From DATFRX01 sp035630615 (GTDB taxonomy: Bacteria > Actinomycetota > Actinomycetes > Propionibacteriales > Nocardioidaceae), in contig DASQKI010000012.1 in NCBI GenBank assembly GCA_035630615.1, forward strand, positions 56,713 through 120,712: DNA of 64,000 bases. Direction: 5' to 3'. A program made the position numbers and the translations under genes. Shown here in pieces: positions 25,160 through 33,886 of the stretch. The first letter of the stretch is position 1; each line of letters starts with the position of its first letter. The notes under the pieces are model-generated. The model was not told where the DNA came from. It saw nothing but the letters and a program-made list of their open reading frames with translations, and ran no database searches.

Positions 25160-28100
25160 ATGGCTGATCGTCCACGCGCCGTCCGGCAGGCATTCGCCGT
25201 CTCCGTACGCGGGCTGCGCTCCCGCACCGTCCTGACCCTCGGCGTCATCCTGCTGGCGACCATCGGCGTCGCGGCGGCGGTCGTCGGCCCGATGTACCTG
25301 CGCGCCGCGACCAACTCTCTCCTCGTCAATCGCGTTGATGCCGCGCCCCTTACGGCGGCCGGCCTGACCTGGCAGTTCGAGCCGTCGGCGGACGATCCCA
25401 ACGAGGCGATGCGGGCAGCCGTCGACGTCGCCGACAATCGGGCGCCGGCCGCCTTCGGGCCGACCCAGCCGAGCCTGGTGAGCCAGGGTTACGACCTGCC
25501 GGATCCGGTCGGCGAGGACCGAGCCCGGCTGACCGCGTTCGATGACGGCTGCGATCGGCTCCTGTTGGTGTCCGGTCGATGCCCGACGAGGCCGTTCGAG
25601 ATCCTGGTCGCACCGATCGACATCGAGCGTGGTGGGTTCGCGGTCGGCGAGCCGCTCGTACTGTCGCCGGACCTGCCGAGGGCGACGGTGGTCGGGACGT
25701 ATCGGCTGCGCGATCCTGGCCGGAGCTGGTTCGACCCCTCGAGGTACGTCAGCGCTCCGCGCGGTACGAGTCTCACCAGCCCGACACCGTATCTGCCGGC
25801 CCCGTTCGTCACGGTGCCCGAGACCTTCGAGAGCCTGCCGTCAGACGCCTGGTCGGTTCAGGCCGACCGCCGACTGCTCGTCGATCCGACGCTGACGCCG
25901 GACCGGGCCGACGAGCTCGCCGATCTGGCCGACGAGGAGCGCACCCGACAGCCCCTAGCCTCGCCCGATGGCGTCCTCGACCGTGCGGACCGCAACGGCC
26001 TGCGCGACATCATGATCTCCGTCGAGGCGGAGCGGACGACGGCGCGTAACACGGTGCTCCCGGCCGCGCTCTCGCTAAGCCTGGTGGCCATGTTGGTGCT
26101 GTTGCGGCTGCTTGGCGAGTCCGCTGACTTGCGGCGGCCGGAGTTTGCCCTGCTTGCGCTTCGCGGCTGGTCGCGCCGTCGGCTCTGGGCCTTCGGTCTC
26201 GCCGAGCCGGCGTTGGTGTTGCTGCTCGCGGCGCCGCTCGGCTGCCTCGCCGGCTGGTCGATCGCGACCCGGATGGGTCGGTCGTGGCTCTATCCAGGAC
26301 TGCCGGTCGACGTGACGCCCGGCGCTTTGATGGGTGCGGCGACGGTGACCGCCGCGGGCCTGGCCGCAGCGGCGATTTCGCTGATCCACGTGATGCGAGA
26401 GCAACTGCGCGACCAGCTCGTCGAGACCGCGCGGCCGCGCGCGATGGGGCGGGTCGACATCGTGATCCAGTCGGCCATCCTGGTGTCTGCGCTGGTCGCC
26501 ACCTATGCCGTGGCCGATCGTCCCAACCGAGGCGATCCCGGATTGGTCGACCTGCTCGTTCCGGTGCTCCTGGCCCTCGCCGTCGGCCTCGTCGCCGGAC
26601 ATCTCGCCGTCGTCGCCGCCCGCCTCCTGGCCCGGCGACCGGGTCGGCGCCGTCGCCTCGCGGGCTATCTCGCGTCGCGGCGGCTGGCTCGTCGTCGCGA
26701 GGGCACGCTGGTCGTGTTGCCGCTGTCGGTCGCGCTGGGTGTGGGCGTCTTCGCGTTCGGTGTGCACGTCGCGGCGGCCGACTGGCGCGAGAGCGTGGCC
26801 GCCTCCCGGGTCGGCGCGGACGTCGCGTACTCGACCAACCTGGACGCGATCGCCGCAATGGGCCTGACCCAACGGCTCGATCCCGAGGGCCAGTGGCTGA
26901 TGGCCGCCGCGGTCGCGCCGGCGCCGAAAGAGCCGCCCGTGGTCGCGGTCGACACCCGTCGGATAGCCAACGTGGGCCTGTGGCCGGCCGGGTGGGGCGT
27001 CGCCGACGGTCCGGCCGCGATCGCCGACGAGATCGGCTCGTCGGATGATCCGCCTCGACTCAACGGAGAGCGGATCACCCTCGCGCTGCGTAACGACGTG
27101 GAGATCGGCGAGGGACTGACGATCTTCCTTCAATTGCAGGACGTGAACGGCGAGATCCACAGCCTGCTGTATTCGGACGTGCCCGCGGGCGAGGTCACGG
27201 TGCGCGGCTGCGCGCCCTACTGCGTCGATGGCTGCGATCTGGTCGGCTTGGCGCTCAGCGGGACCGGCGGGACCCCGGGGGAAATGGCCGGCGAGCTGAC
27301 ATTGCACGACCTGCGGGTCGATAGGGCGCCGGTCGATGCCGGCTTCGACGAGGCGGACTCCTGGCGTCGGCAGCGGCCCTACATCGCCGATGGCACGGTC
27401 GTCGATGCCGTCTCGGCCGGGGACGGCCTGCGGATCCACGTTGACTCCCGGGGCAGTTTCATCATCGCCGAGCTCACGCCGAACGACGTGCCGGACAAGC
27501 GTCCGGTGGTGGTGACCGACGACGTGCAACTCCCGTCTGCGGAGTCTCTCGGCGGCGACGTTGCGGTGCTGCCGGGAGCCGCGGCCGGCCTGGCTCAGAC
27601 CGAGAGCCAGCTGCCGGTACGCGTGGTCGGCACGTCGGAAGCCGTCCCGCTGCTCGGCCGGACCGGTGTGTTGCTCGACCTTCGGGCCTATACCCGCGAA
27701 GCGTTCGGCGCCGGATTCGGCGTCGAGAGCTACGTATTGGCCAGGGACGGTACGCCGGTCGACATCGTCGACGGGCTCGCGGCCGCCGGCGTCGACGTCG
27801 ACCAGCCGCGGCGCCTCACCGACGAACGGCGGCTACTCGACAACGACGCGTATGCGCTGTCGCTGCGGCTGTATGTCGTCGTCGCTGTCGCCCTGCTGTT
27901 CCTCGCCCTCGCCGGCGTCGTGGCCCACCTCGTGATCGGCATGCCGGGCCGCCGCCGCGACGCCGCATCGCTTCGGGTCATTGGCGTGTCGAAGTGGATC
28001 GTCCTGCGGGCCGGTCTGGTCGATCTGAGCGTGACGCTCGGCGTGGCTGCCGTCGCCGGTCTGGTCGCCGGTGTCCTCGCCCAGCGCGTCGTCCTCGGTC

Positions 28101-28279
28101 AGATTCGGCTCGGTACGGCCGACGCCCAGAGTCCGGACCTGCCGGCGAGCATCGACCTGGCGACGCTCAGCGTCTACAGCGTGGCGACCGCCGGTGCACT
28201 CGTCATCGTCGCGTCGATCGTGGCGTGGGCTTCGATTCGGCAGGCCCGAGGTGCCGAGCTTCGAGAGAGTGCTCGATAG
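25160..28279 (+). CDS. Giant FtsX-like ABC permease 2
   Basis: 1039 aa with the same plan as permease 1: an early helix (TVLTLGVILLATIGVAAAVVG), a big exported domain, a central helix bundle (about 300-560), a second exported domain and a terminal bundle. Shared local motifs, such as DPEGQWLMAA here and DPDGQWLMTA in permease 1, show that the two arose by duplication. ATG 25160 is 1 bp past the preceding stop. The pair probably forms the membrane half of a heteromeric exporter. Its substrate is unknown. Confidence 0.82.
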   Translation: MADRPRAVRQAFAVSVRGLRSRTVLTLGVILLATIGVAAAVVGPMYLRAATNSLLVNRVDAAPLTAAGLTWQFEPSADDPNEAMRAAVDVADNRAPAAFGPTQPSLVSQGYDLPDPVGEDRARLTAFDDGCDRLLLVSGRCPTRPFEILVAPIDIERGGFAVGEPLVLSPDLPRATVVGTYRLRDPGRSWFDPSRYVSAPRGTSLTSPTPYLPAPFVTVPETFESLPSDAWSVQADRRLLVDPTLTPDRADELADLADEERTRQPLASPDGVLDRADRNGLRDIMISVEAERTTARNTVLPAALSLSLVAMLVLLRLLGESADLRRPEFALLALRGWSRRRLWAFGLAEPALVLLLAAPLGCLAGWSIATRMGRSWLYPGLPVDVTPGALMGAATVTAAGLAAAAISLIHVMREQLRDQLVETARPRAMGRVDIVIQSAILVSALVATYAVADRPNRGDPGLVDLLVPVLLALAVGLVAGHLAVVAARLLARRPGRRRRLAGYLASRRLARRREGTLVVLPLSVALGVGVFAFGVHVAAADWRESVAASRVGADVAYSTNLDAIAAMGLTQRLDPEGQWLMAAAVAPAPKEPPVVAVDTRRIANVGLWPAGWGVADGPAAIADEIGSSDDPPRLNGERITLALRNDVEIGEGLTIFLQLQDVNGEIHSLLYSDVPAGEVTVRGCAPYCVDGCDLVGLALSGTGGTPGEMAGELTLHDLRVDRAPVDAGFDEADSWRRQRPYIADGTVVDAVSAGDGLRIHVDSRGSFIIAELTPNDVPDKRPVVVTDDVQLPSAESLGGDVAVLPGAAAGLAQTESQLPVRVVGTSEAVPLLGRTGVLLDLRAYTREAFGAGFGVESYVLARDGTPVDIVDGLAAAGVDVDQPRRLTDERRLLDNDAYALSLRLYVVVAVALLFLALAGVVAHLVIGMPGRRRDAASLRVIGVSKWIVLRAGLVDLSVTLGVAAVAGLVAGVLAQRVVLGQIRLGTADAQSPDLPASIDLATLSVYSVATAGALVIVASIVAWASIRQARGAELRESAR

Positions 28280-28282
28280 CCT
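28277..28282 (+). promoter_or_regulatory. -10 box of a possible leaderless marR promoter
   Basis: TAGCCT, overlapping the stop of permease 2, is 8 nt before ATG 28291. It would give the regulator its own promoter besides read-through from the ABC operon. Confidence 0.35.
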
Positions 28283-28290
28283 GGGGCGCC

Positions 28291-28794
28291 ATGGCGCCAC
28301 GCAAGCCGCTGCCGTTCGACCCCATCGACGAAGCCGCCCGGCAATGGGCCGCCCGCTGGGACGGCGTCGCATCGATGCGAGCCGTGACGTCGCTGATGCG
28401 CGTGCAACAGCTTGTGATCGCCGAGCTCGACGAGATCCTCAGCCGGCATCAGCTGACGTTCGCCCGTTATGAGGCGCTGGTCCTGCTGCACTTCAGTCGG
28501 CGCGGAGCGCTGCCGCTGGGGAAGATGGGGGAGCGGTTGCAGGTGCACCCGACGTCGATCACGTCGATCATGCGGCGGTTGGAGAATTCGGGGTACGTCC
28601 GGCGGGAGCCGCATCCAGATGACGGTCGTGCCGTACTCGCGCACCTGACCGAATCCGGTCGGGCGGCGATGGAGTCGGCCACCCGGGACCTCGTCGCGGC
28701 CGATTTCGGACTGGCGGCGCTCGACAAGCCTCAGCTCGCGGCGTTGACCGACCTACTCCGGCCGGTTCGTCAGGCCGCCGGCGACTTCGACTGA
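28291..28794 (+). CDS. MarR-family transcriptional regulator
   Basis: 167 aa winged-helix regulator. The DNA-binding region runs LPLGKMGERLQVHPTSITSIMRRLENSGYVRREPHPDDGR in family fashion (about residues 74-113), with the wing Asp-Asp-Gly-Arg near 111-113. MarR dimers usually repress nearby transporters and release on ligand binding. It starts 11 bp after permease 2 and is probably the ABC operon's regulator; the palindrome at 20380 is a candidate site. Confidence 0.88.
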   Translation: MAPRKPLPFDPIDEAARQWAARWDGVASMRAVTSLMRVQQLVIAELDEILSRHQLTFARYEALVLLHFSRRGALPLGKMGERLQVHPTSITSIMRRLENSGYVRREPHPDDGRAVLAHLTESGRAAMESATRDLVAADFGLAALDKPQLAALTDLLRPVRQAAGDFD

Positions 28795-28811
28795 CCGTCG
28801 ATCGATCCGCG

Positions 28812-28864
28812 AGTGGCGCACCGTCGTCGCAGACGTGGCCGAAGAACGACAACGGTGCGCCACT
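28812..28864. repeat. Terminator-like dispersed hairpin, copy 1
   Basis: Arms AGTGGCGCACCGT and ACGGTGCGCCACT (13 bp, perfect) begin 17 bp after the MarR stop. Nearly the same arms recur at 47688-47750, also just past a stop. No U-tract follows. Confidence 0.65.
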
Positions 28865-28884
28865 GGGCGTGATCGAGGCCACGT

Positions 28885-28914
28885 TTGGAGCGAGATAGTT
28901 GGACGTCCTAGTAT
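28885..28914 (+). promoter_or_regulatory. Promoter of the isobutyryl-CoA-mutase-type gene
   Basis: TTGGAG (28885-28890), an 18-bp spacer and TAGTAT (28909-28914) resemble a sigma70-type promoter in a locally AT-rich stretch, with start of transcription near 28921, about 37 nt before the ATG. Confidence 0.45.
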
Positions 28915-28957
28915 TTTGGATGTAGGGGCTACGGGGTTGCTGAGCGAAGGAGTCACG

Positions 28958-30640
28958 ATGACGGACCCGACCAGCGCGCGAGAGCGTTGGCAGCAGCGCT
29001 ATGCGGCTTCGCGGGTTCGCGACGCCGACTTCACGACGCTGTCGGGGATGGAGGTCGAGCCGGTGTACGGTCCGGCCGACGAGGCGTCGTACCCGGGGTT
29101 CGACCGGATCGGCTACCCCGGCGAGTTCCCGTACACGCGCGGGCTCTACCCGACCGGCTACCGAGGGCGCACGTGGACGATCCGGCAGTTCGCCGGCTTC
29201 GGCAACGCCGAGCAGACCAACGAGCGCTACAAGATGATCCTGCGCTCCGGCGGCGGAGGGTTGTCGGTCGCGTTCGACATGCCGACGCTCATGGGTCGCG
29301 ACTCCGACGAGCCGCTGTCGACCGGCGAGGTCGGCCACTGCGGCGTCGCGATCGACTCTGCGGCCGACGTCGACCGGCTGTTCGACGGCATCGACCTCGC
29401 CGACGTGACGACCTCGATGACGATCTCCGGTCCGGCGGTCCCGATCTTTTGCATGTACCTCGTCGCCGCCGAGCGCCAGGGGGCCGACATCGGCCAGCTC
29501 AACGGCACCCTTCAGACCGACATCTTCAAGGAATACATCGCGCAGAAGGAGTGGCTGTTTACGCCCGAGCCACATCTGCGACTGATCGGCGACCTGATGG
29601 AGTACTGCGCCGACCAGATCCCGGACTACAAGCCGCTGTCGGTGTCTGGCTATCACATCCGTGAGGCCGGCTCGACCGCTGCGCAGGAGTTGGCGTTCAC
29701 GCTCGCCGACGGGTTCGGCTACGTTGAGCTCGGGTTGTCGCGAGGGCTCGACATCGAGACGTTTGCGCCCGGACTGTCGTTTTTCTTCGACGCCCATCTC
29801 GACTTCTTCGAGGAGATCGCGAAGTTTCGGGCCGCCCGCCGGATCTGGGCCCGCTGGATGCGTGACGTCTACGGTGCCAAGACCGAGAAGGCGCAGTGGC
29901 TGCGTTTCCACACCCAGACGGCCGGGGTCTCGCTGACCGCGCAGCAGCCGTACAACAACGTCGTACGCACGGCCGTCGAGGCCCTCGCGGCGGTGCTCGG
30001 CGGCACCAACTCGCTGCACACCAACGCCCTCGACGAGACCCTGGCGCTGCCGACGGAGCAGGCCGCCGAGATCGCGCTGCGTACCCAGCAGGTGCTGATG
30101 GAGGAGATCGGCGTGGTCAATGTCGCCGATCCGCTCGGCGGCTCGTGGTACCTCGAGGCGCTGACCGACAAGATCGAGGCCGAGGCCGAGGCGATGTTCG
30201 ACCGGATCAAGGAAATGGGCACTGGTTCCGCGCACGAGATCGGCCCGATGACCTCCGGCATCCTGCGCGGCATCGAGGACGGCTGGTTCATGTCCGAGAT
30301 CGCCGAGGCGGCCTTCCGCTACCAAACCGCTTTGGAGAAGTGCGACAAAAAGATCGTCGGCGTCAACGGCCACCGCGACACGGTCAGCGGCGAGCTCGAG
30401 ATTCTCCGGGTCTCCCACGAGGTCGAGGTCGAGCAGGTGGCGTTGCTGCACAGCCGACGCACCGGTCGCGACCAGGCGGCCGTCGACGCGGCCCTCGCCG
30501 CCATGGTCGAGGTGGCCCGGACCTCGGACAACATGATCCCGGCGATGCTAGAGGCGGCCCGCCGCGAGGCGACGCTCGGCGAGATCTGTTCGGCGCTGCG
30601 TGCCGAGTGGGGCGACTACCGCGAGCCCGCTCGGTTCTGA
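28958..30640 (+). CDS. icmA: Acyl-CoA mutase large subunit, isobutyryl-CoA mutase (IcmA) type
   Basis: 560 aa with the mutase barrel only and no B12-binding domain. Two residues that define substrate choice are F78 (TIRQFAG; methylmalonyl-CoA mutase has Tyr) and Q196 (IAQKEWLF; methylmalonyl-CoA mutase has Arg in VRNTYIF). Phe/Gln is the known isobutyryl-CoA mutase pair, so it should interconvert isobutyryl- and butyryl-CoA, or a close substrate. It needs a separate small B12 subunit, which is not next to it nor in the window. ATG 28958 has GAAGGAG upstream. It is close to full-length S. coelicolor IcmA as I recall it. Confidence 0.88.
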   Translation: MTDPTSARERWQQRYAASRVRDADFTTLSGMEVEPVYGPADEASYPGFDRIGYPGEFPYTRGLYPTGYRGRTWTIRQFAGFGNAEQTNERYKMILRSGGGGLSVAFDMPTLMGRDSDEPLSTGEVGHCGVAIDSAADVDRLFDGIDLADVTTSMTISGPAVPIFCMYLVAAERQGADIGQLNGTLQTDIFKEYIAQKEWLFTPEPHLRLIGDLMEYCADQIPDYKPLSVSGYHIREAGSTAAQELAFTLADGFGYVELGLSRGLDIETFAPGLSFFFDAHLDFFEEIAKFRAARRIWARWMRDVYGAKTEKAQWLRFHTQTAGVSLTAQQPYNNVVRTAVEALAAVLGGTNSLHTNALDETLALPTEQAAEIALRTQQVLMEEIGVVNVADPLGGSWYLEALTDKIEAEAEAMFDRIKEMGTGSAHEIGPMTSGILRGIEDGWFMSEIAEAAFRYQTALEKCDKKIVGVNGHRDTVSGELEILRVSHEVEVEQVALLHSRRTGRDQAAVDAALAAMVEVARTSDNMIPAMLEAARREATLGEICSALRAEWGDYREPARF

Positions 30641-30667
30641 GGCGTCGCTCTCGGTAACAATGGCGGC

Positions 30668-31567
30668 ATGACATCCGAGCAGTTCTCGCGCCCCGGCGCC
30701 ATCGACTTGTCAGGTCTACGCGGGTCAGAGTCCCCAGGCGGTGGCGGCGCCTTCGCGGTCGACGTCACCGATCCGAACGAGATCGCCCAATTGGCCGAAG
30801 CCTCGCTCAAGCATCTCGTGCTGCTCTCGCTGTGGTCGTCACGAGCGCCGTCGAGCGTCCAGGTCAACGAGTTGTTCACCAAGCTGGCCGACGCATACGA
30901 CGGGCGCTTTCTGCTCGCGCGGGTCGACGTTGACGCGGTGCCGCAGGTGGCACAGGCCGTCGGTGCCCAGGGCGTGCCCTACATCGTGGCGCTGCTCCGT
31001 GGTCAGCCGGTCGCCCAAGTACCGCCGACGACCAACGAGGACGAAGCTCGGACCGTCCTCGACCAACTCGTGCAGGCGGCCGTTGCCAACGGCGTCACGG
31101 GCCGGGCCCAGCCACTTGCCCCGCAGGTCGACGACGAGGCGGAGGAGCCGGCCGAGGATCCACGGTTCGCCGAGGCCGATGCGGCCCTCGCGGCCGACGA
31201 CGTCGACGGCGCCATCGCCGCCTATCAGCGCGTCGTCGACGCCAACTCCGCCGATCCCGACGCCCGGGCCCGGTTGGCCGGCGCCAAGCTGATGAAGCGG
31301 ACCCGCGGCTCCGATGCCGTCGCTGCACGGGAGGCCGCGGCGTCGAGTCCGGACGACGTCGACATCCAGTTGCTGGCTGCCGACCTCGACGTCCTCGGCG
31401 GGCATGTGGAGGATGCCTTCACCCGCCTGGTCGAGGTCGTACGACGCACCGCCGGAGACGACCGAAATCGGGTCCGAGAGCATCTCCTCGAGCTGTTCGA
31501 GGCGGTCGGGATCGACGATCCACGAGTCGCGATCGCCCGACGCCAGCTCTCGAGCGCGTTGTTCTAG
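30668..31567 (+). CDS. Thioredoxin-fold/TPR protein, CnoX (YbbN)-like
   Basis: 299 aa. A Gly-rich N-terminus leads to a thioredoxin domain (about 35-130) with VLLSLWSSRAPSS where an active thioredoxin has a WC-x-x-C motif; no Cys is present, so it cannot be a redox enzyme. The cis-Pro region GVPYIVALLRGQ is kept. The C-terminal half (about 155-299) has TPR-like helical repeats. Such proteins (CnoX/YbbN) act as holdase chaperones. M. tuberculosis Rv1324, beside the thiolase, is the apparent counterpart. Confidence 0.85.
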   Translation: MTSEQFSRPGAIDLSGLRGSESPGGGGAFAVDVTDPNEIAQLAEASLKHLVLLSLWSSRAPSSVQVNELFTKLADAYDGRFLLARVDVDAVPQVAQAVGAQGVPYIVALLRGQPVAQVPPTTNEDEARTVLDQLVQAAVANGVTGRAQPLAPQVDDEAEEPAEDPRFAEADAALAADDVDGAIAAYQRVVDANSADPDARARLAGAKLMKRTRGSDAVAAREAAASSPDDVDIQLLAADLDVLGGHVEDAFTRLVEVVRRTAGDDRNRVREHLLELFEAVGIDDPRVAIARRQLSSALF

Positions 31568-31583
31568 ATCGAGGGACGAAGCC

Positions 31584-32240
31584 ATGCGGCGGGTCGTGGG
31601 CAGCGTGCTCATGTTGTTCGCCGTGGTCGCGGCGGTCCTCGGGGCCGGCATCGCGATCGTTCTCGGGACGGACAATCGGGCGGAGACGGGTCCGCACGAG
31701 ATCGAGACGTCGGCGCCGGTCGTCGTGACGAGTCCTGAGGTGTTCAGCTGGGCCGGGCCGACGCTCACCATGCGGATCGACGTCGACAAGGACCAGCAGC
31801 TGTTCATTGGCGCAGCCAACGCCGTCGACATCGCCGACTACGTCGGATCGACCCAGCGGACCGAGATCAGCAGCTACAACCCGCCATGGTCCATCGGGAC
31901 ACGTGACGTCTTCGGCGACGCCCCACTGCCCGCGGCCCCGGGCCAGGTCGACTGGTGGATGGCGCAGTCGACCGAGACCGGGTCGGCGACCATTTCCGTC
32001 AAGCTGCCCGAGCAGGCGTTCTCGCTGGTCGTGATCGCCGTCGGCGGTGGCGACCTTGACGGGCTTCAGGTGACGGCGTCCTACGACATCGACGGCGGTT
32101 TCGGCATCGGCCTCGGACTGATCGGGTTCGCGGTCGGGCTGGGGCTGTTCGGATGGATCGCCGTTCAGGGTCGGCCGCTGGTCCGGGAGGGTGAGCTCAT
32201 AGAGGACGAGTTCGAGCCGGACGTCAGGGAGGGCGTGTGA
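31584..32240 (+). CDS. Two-helix membrane protein, unknown
   Basis: 218 aa from ATG 31584 (GAGGGA upstream). A first helix (about 5-27) and a last one (about 177-197, GIGLGLIGFAVGLGLFGWIAV) frame a roughly 145-residue beta-rich exported domain, and a short acidic cytoplasmic tail follows. It overlaps the start of the lipoprotein gene, so the two envelope proteins are probably made together. No named family is recognised. Confidence 0.7.
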   Translation: MRRVVGSVLMLFAVVAAVLGAGIAIVLGTDNRAETGPHEIETSAPVVVTSPEVFSWAGPTLTMRIDVDKDQQLFIGAANAVDIADYVGSTQRTEISSYNPPWSIGTRDVFGDAPLPAAPGQVDWWMAQSTETGSATISVKLPEQAFSLVVIAVGGGDLDGLQVTASYDIDGGFGIGLGLIGFAVGLGLFGWIAVQGRPLVREGELIEDEFEPDVREGV

Positions 32241-33199
32241 TGCGCCGCCTCGCTCTGGCCGTCGTCCTCGCCGTCTTGGCCGCCGGCTGCGCGATCCCAC
32301 ACCCGAAGGACTCCCACGGGGTCACCAAGGTCGCCGCCTCCGACGCCGAGGTCGAGCAGATCTACGATCGCTATCGCGACTATCGAAAGGACGCGTTGGA
32401 CCTGCTCGACGAACAGCCGTTGACGGCGGTCGAGTCCGGCGCCGTCCTTGCGATCGACACCGGCGCACTGCGGGTGGCCCGCCGCCTGTTGTTGACCAAA
32501 GCTCCGGACGACACCCAGGACCTGCAGATCCGCGCCGTGTACGCGCCGAGGCTCGACGCCTATCCGCTGTGGTTCATCGTCGTCGTCGAAGACGGCGTGC
32601 GCGACCTGACCAAGGTGCAGATCTTCCAGCGGCAGTCGTCGACGTCGCCGTGGCTGTTGGTCGCGAGCCCCGAGACGTTGCCGAGCACCGAGCTGCCGGC
32701 GTTCGACTCCGACACGACCGACGCGCTGATGCCGGCCGATCCGTTCCGTCAGGGTCAGCTGGTGATGTCTCCGCAGAAGGCCGTCAACGCCTACGCGGCC
32801 ACGCTCAACAACGCGGCACCGACGGAGGATCCCGTCGTGAGCGAGGACTCGTTCGTCACGCAGATGCGGGCGGTCGCCAACAAGCAGCGGCAGATCGACG
32901 GCGTGACGTTTTCCCAGCAGTGGACGGCCCGGCCGGTCCAATACGTCATACGTGCGGCCGACGGCGGTGTGTTGGTCTTCGGCACGCTGGCGCGGGTCGA
33001 CGACTATCAGATCGAGGAGGGCCGCTACATCGACTGGCCGGAGGGCTCGGAGCAGAAGGCGTTCTTGTCCGGGCGGCTCTACAGCAGCGGCGAGCTGCAC
33101 TATTACCACCAGATCCTGGTGTACATCCCTCCGGACGGCGACGACAAGCCGGTCGTGCTCGGCCAGTACGGCGGCGTGGTCGACGGCATCGGCTACTGA
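32240..33199 (+). CDS. Lipoprotein of unknown function
   Basis: 319 aa. A short signal peptide ends in lipobox LAAGC with C17 as the lipidated residue. The mature protein is a single soluble domain with DAEVEQIYDRYRDYRKDALDL near its start and mixed alpha/beta character, and is presumably tethered outside the membrane. ATG 32240 has GGGAGGG 6 nt upstream; GTG 32237 is possible. The A of its ATG is the last base of the previous TGA. No function is assignable. Confidence 0.75.
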   Translation: MRRLALAVVLAVLAAGCAIPHPKDSHGVTKVAASDAEVEQIYDRYRDYRKDALDLLDEQPLTAVESGAVLAIDTGALRVARRLLLTKAPDDTQDLQIRAVYAPRLDAYPLWFIVVVEDGVRDLTKVQIFQRQSSTSPWLLVASPETLPSTELPAFDSDTTDALMPADPFRQGQLVMSPQKAVNAYAATLNNAAPTEDPVVSEDSFVTQMRAVANKQRQIDGVTFSQQWTARPVQYVIRAADGGVLVFGTLARVDDYQIEEGRYIDWPEGSEQKAFLSGRLYSSGELHYYHQILVYIPPDGDDKPVVLGQYGGVVDGIGY

Positions 33200-33200
33200 C

Positions 33201-33815
33201 TCAGATGTCGAGCGCGTATTGGCCGAACCACACGACCATGATGAGGCCCATGACGATCAGCGAGACTCCGACCAATCGGCAGATCACGCGATAACCCGAA
33301 CGCTCGAGCGGGCGATCGGTCTGGGCGACCCGGATGACGACCCCGAGCCGGGCCAGGACGAGTCCCGTGATCATCAGGGTCACCAGGGCCCACGGCCACG
33401 CGTCGCCGCTGTCTCGAAGATGGGTGATGACCGGCCCCACGACGGTCAGCCCGAACAAGAGGGCCTGCGGCAGCCCGAACTCGACGAGCGCCGCCTGGAG
33501 AAATTTCCGATGGGTCGCAGCGCTGCGCGGCACCGGATCTTGGCGAGACGCGACGACCAGGGCATCGAGCCCCAGACCGAACAGCATCACGCCTCCGATG
33601 ACGCCGATGACGCTCGTCAGACGGTCTCCGACACCGAAGAGAATGGTCACCGCCAGTACGGCGATCAGGAGGTCGGCCAGGGACGCCGCCAGGCTGCTCG
33701 CGACACCGGAGCGCAGCCCGCCGCGCAGGGTGTTGGCGGAGGCGAGGGCGAGCGAGGGCCCGGGAGCCAAGGCAACCCCGAGACCCAGCACCACGGCTAG
33801 CGTCGCTGTAAACAT
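33201..33815 (-). CDS. LysE/RhtB-type amino-acid exporter
   Basis: 204 aa with about five to six hydrophobic helices. The N-terminus LGLGVALAPGPSLALASANTLRGG follows the LysE/RhtB pattern (APGP followed by a Gly-rich turn). Such proteins export amino acids or derivatives. ATG 33815 is preceded on its strand by TAGGAT 9 nt upstream and no ribosome site. It converges with the lipoprotein gene, with 1 bp between stops. Confidence 0.8.
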   Translation of the reverse strand: MFTATLAVVLGLGVALAPGPSLALASANTLRGGLRSGVASSLAASLADLLIAVLAVTILFGVGDRLTSVIGVIGGVMLFGLGLDALVVASRQDPVPRSAATHRKFLQAALVEFGLPQALLFGLTVVGPVITHLRDSGDAWPWALVTLMITGLVLARLGVVIRVAQTDRPLERSGYRVICRLVGVSLIVMGLIMVVWFGQYALDI

Positions 33816-33886
33816 GACCCGAGCATCCTAGAGCGTCGGGGGGACGCGTCGCCCCGCGTTAATGGTCCTGCGACGTGCCCCAGCGG

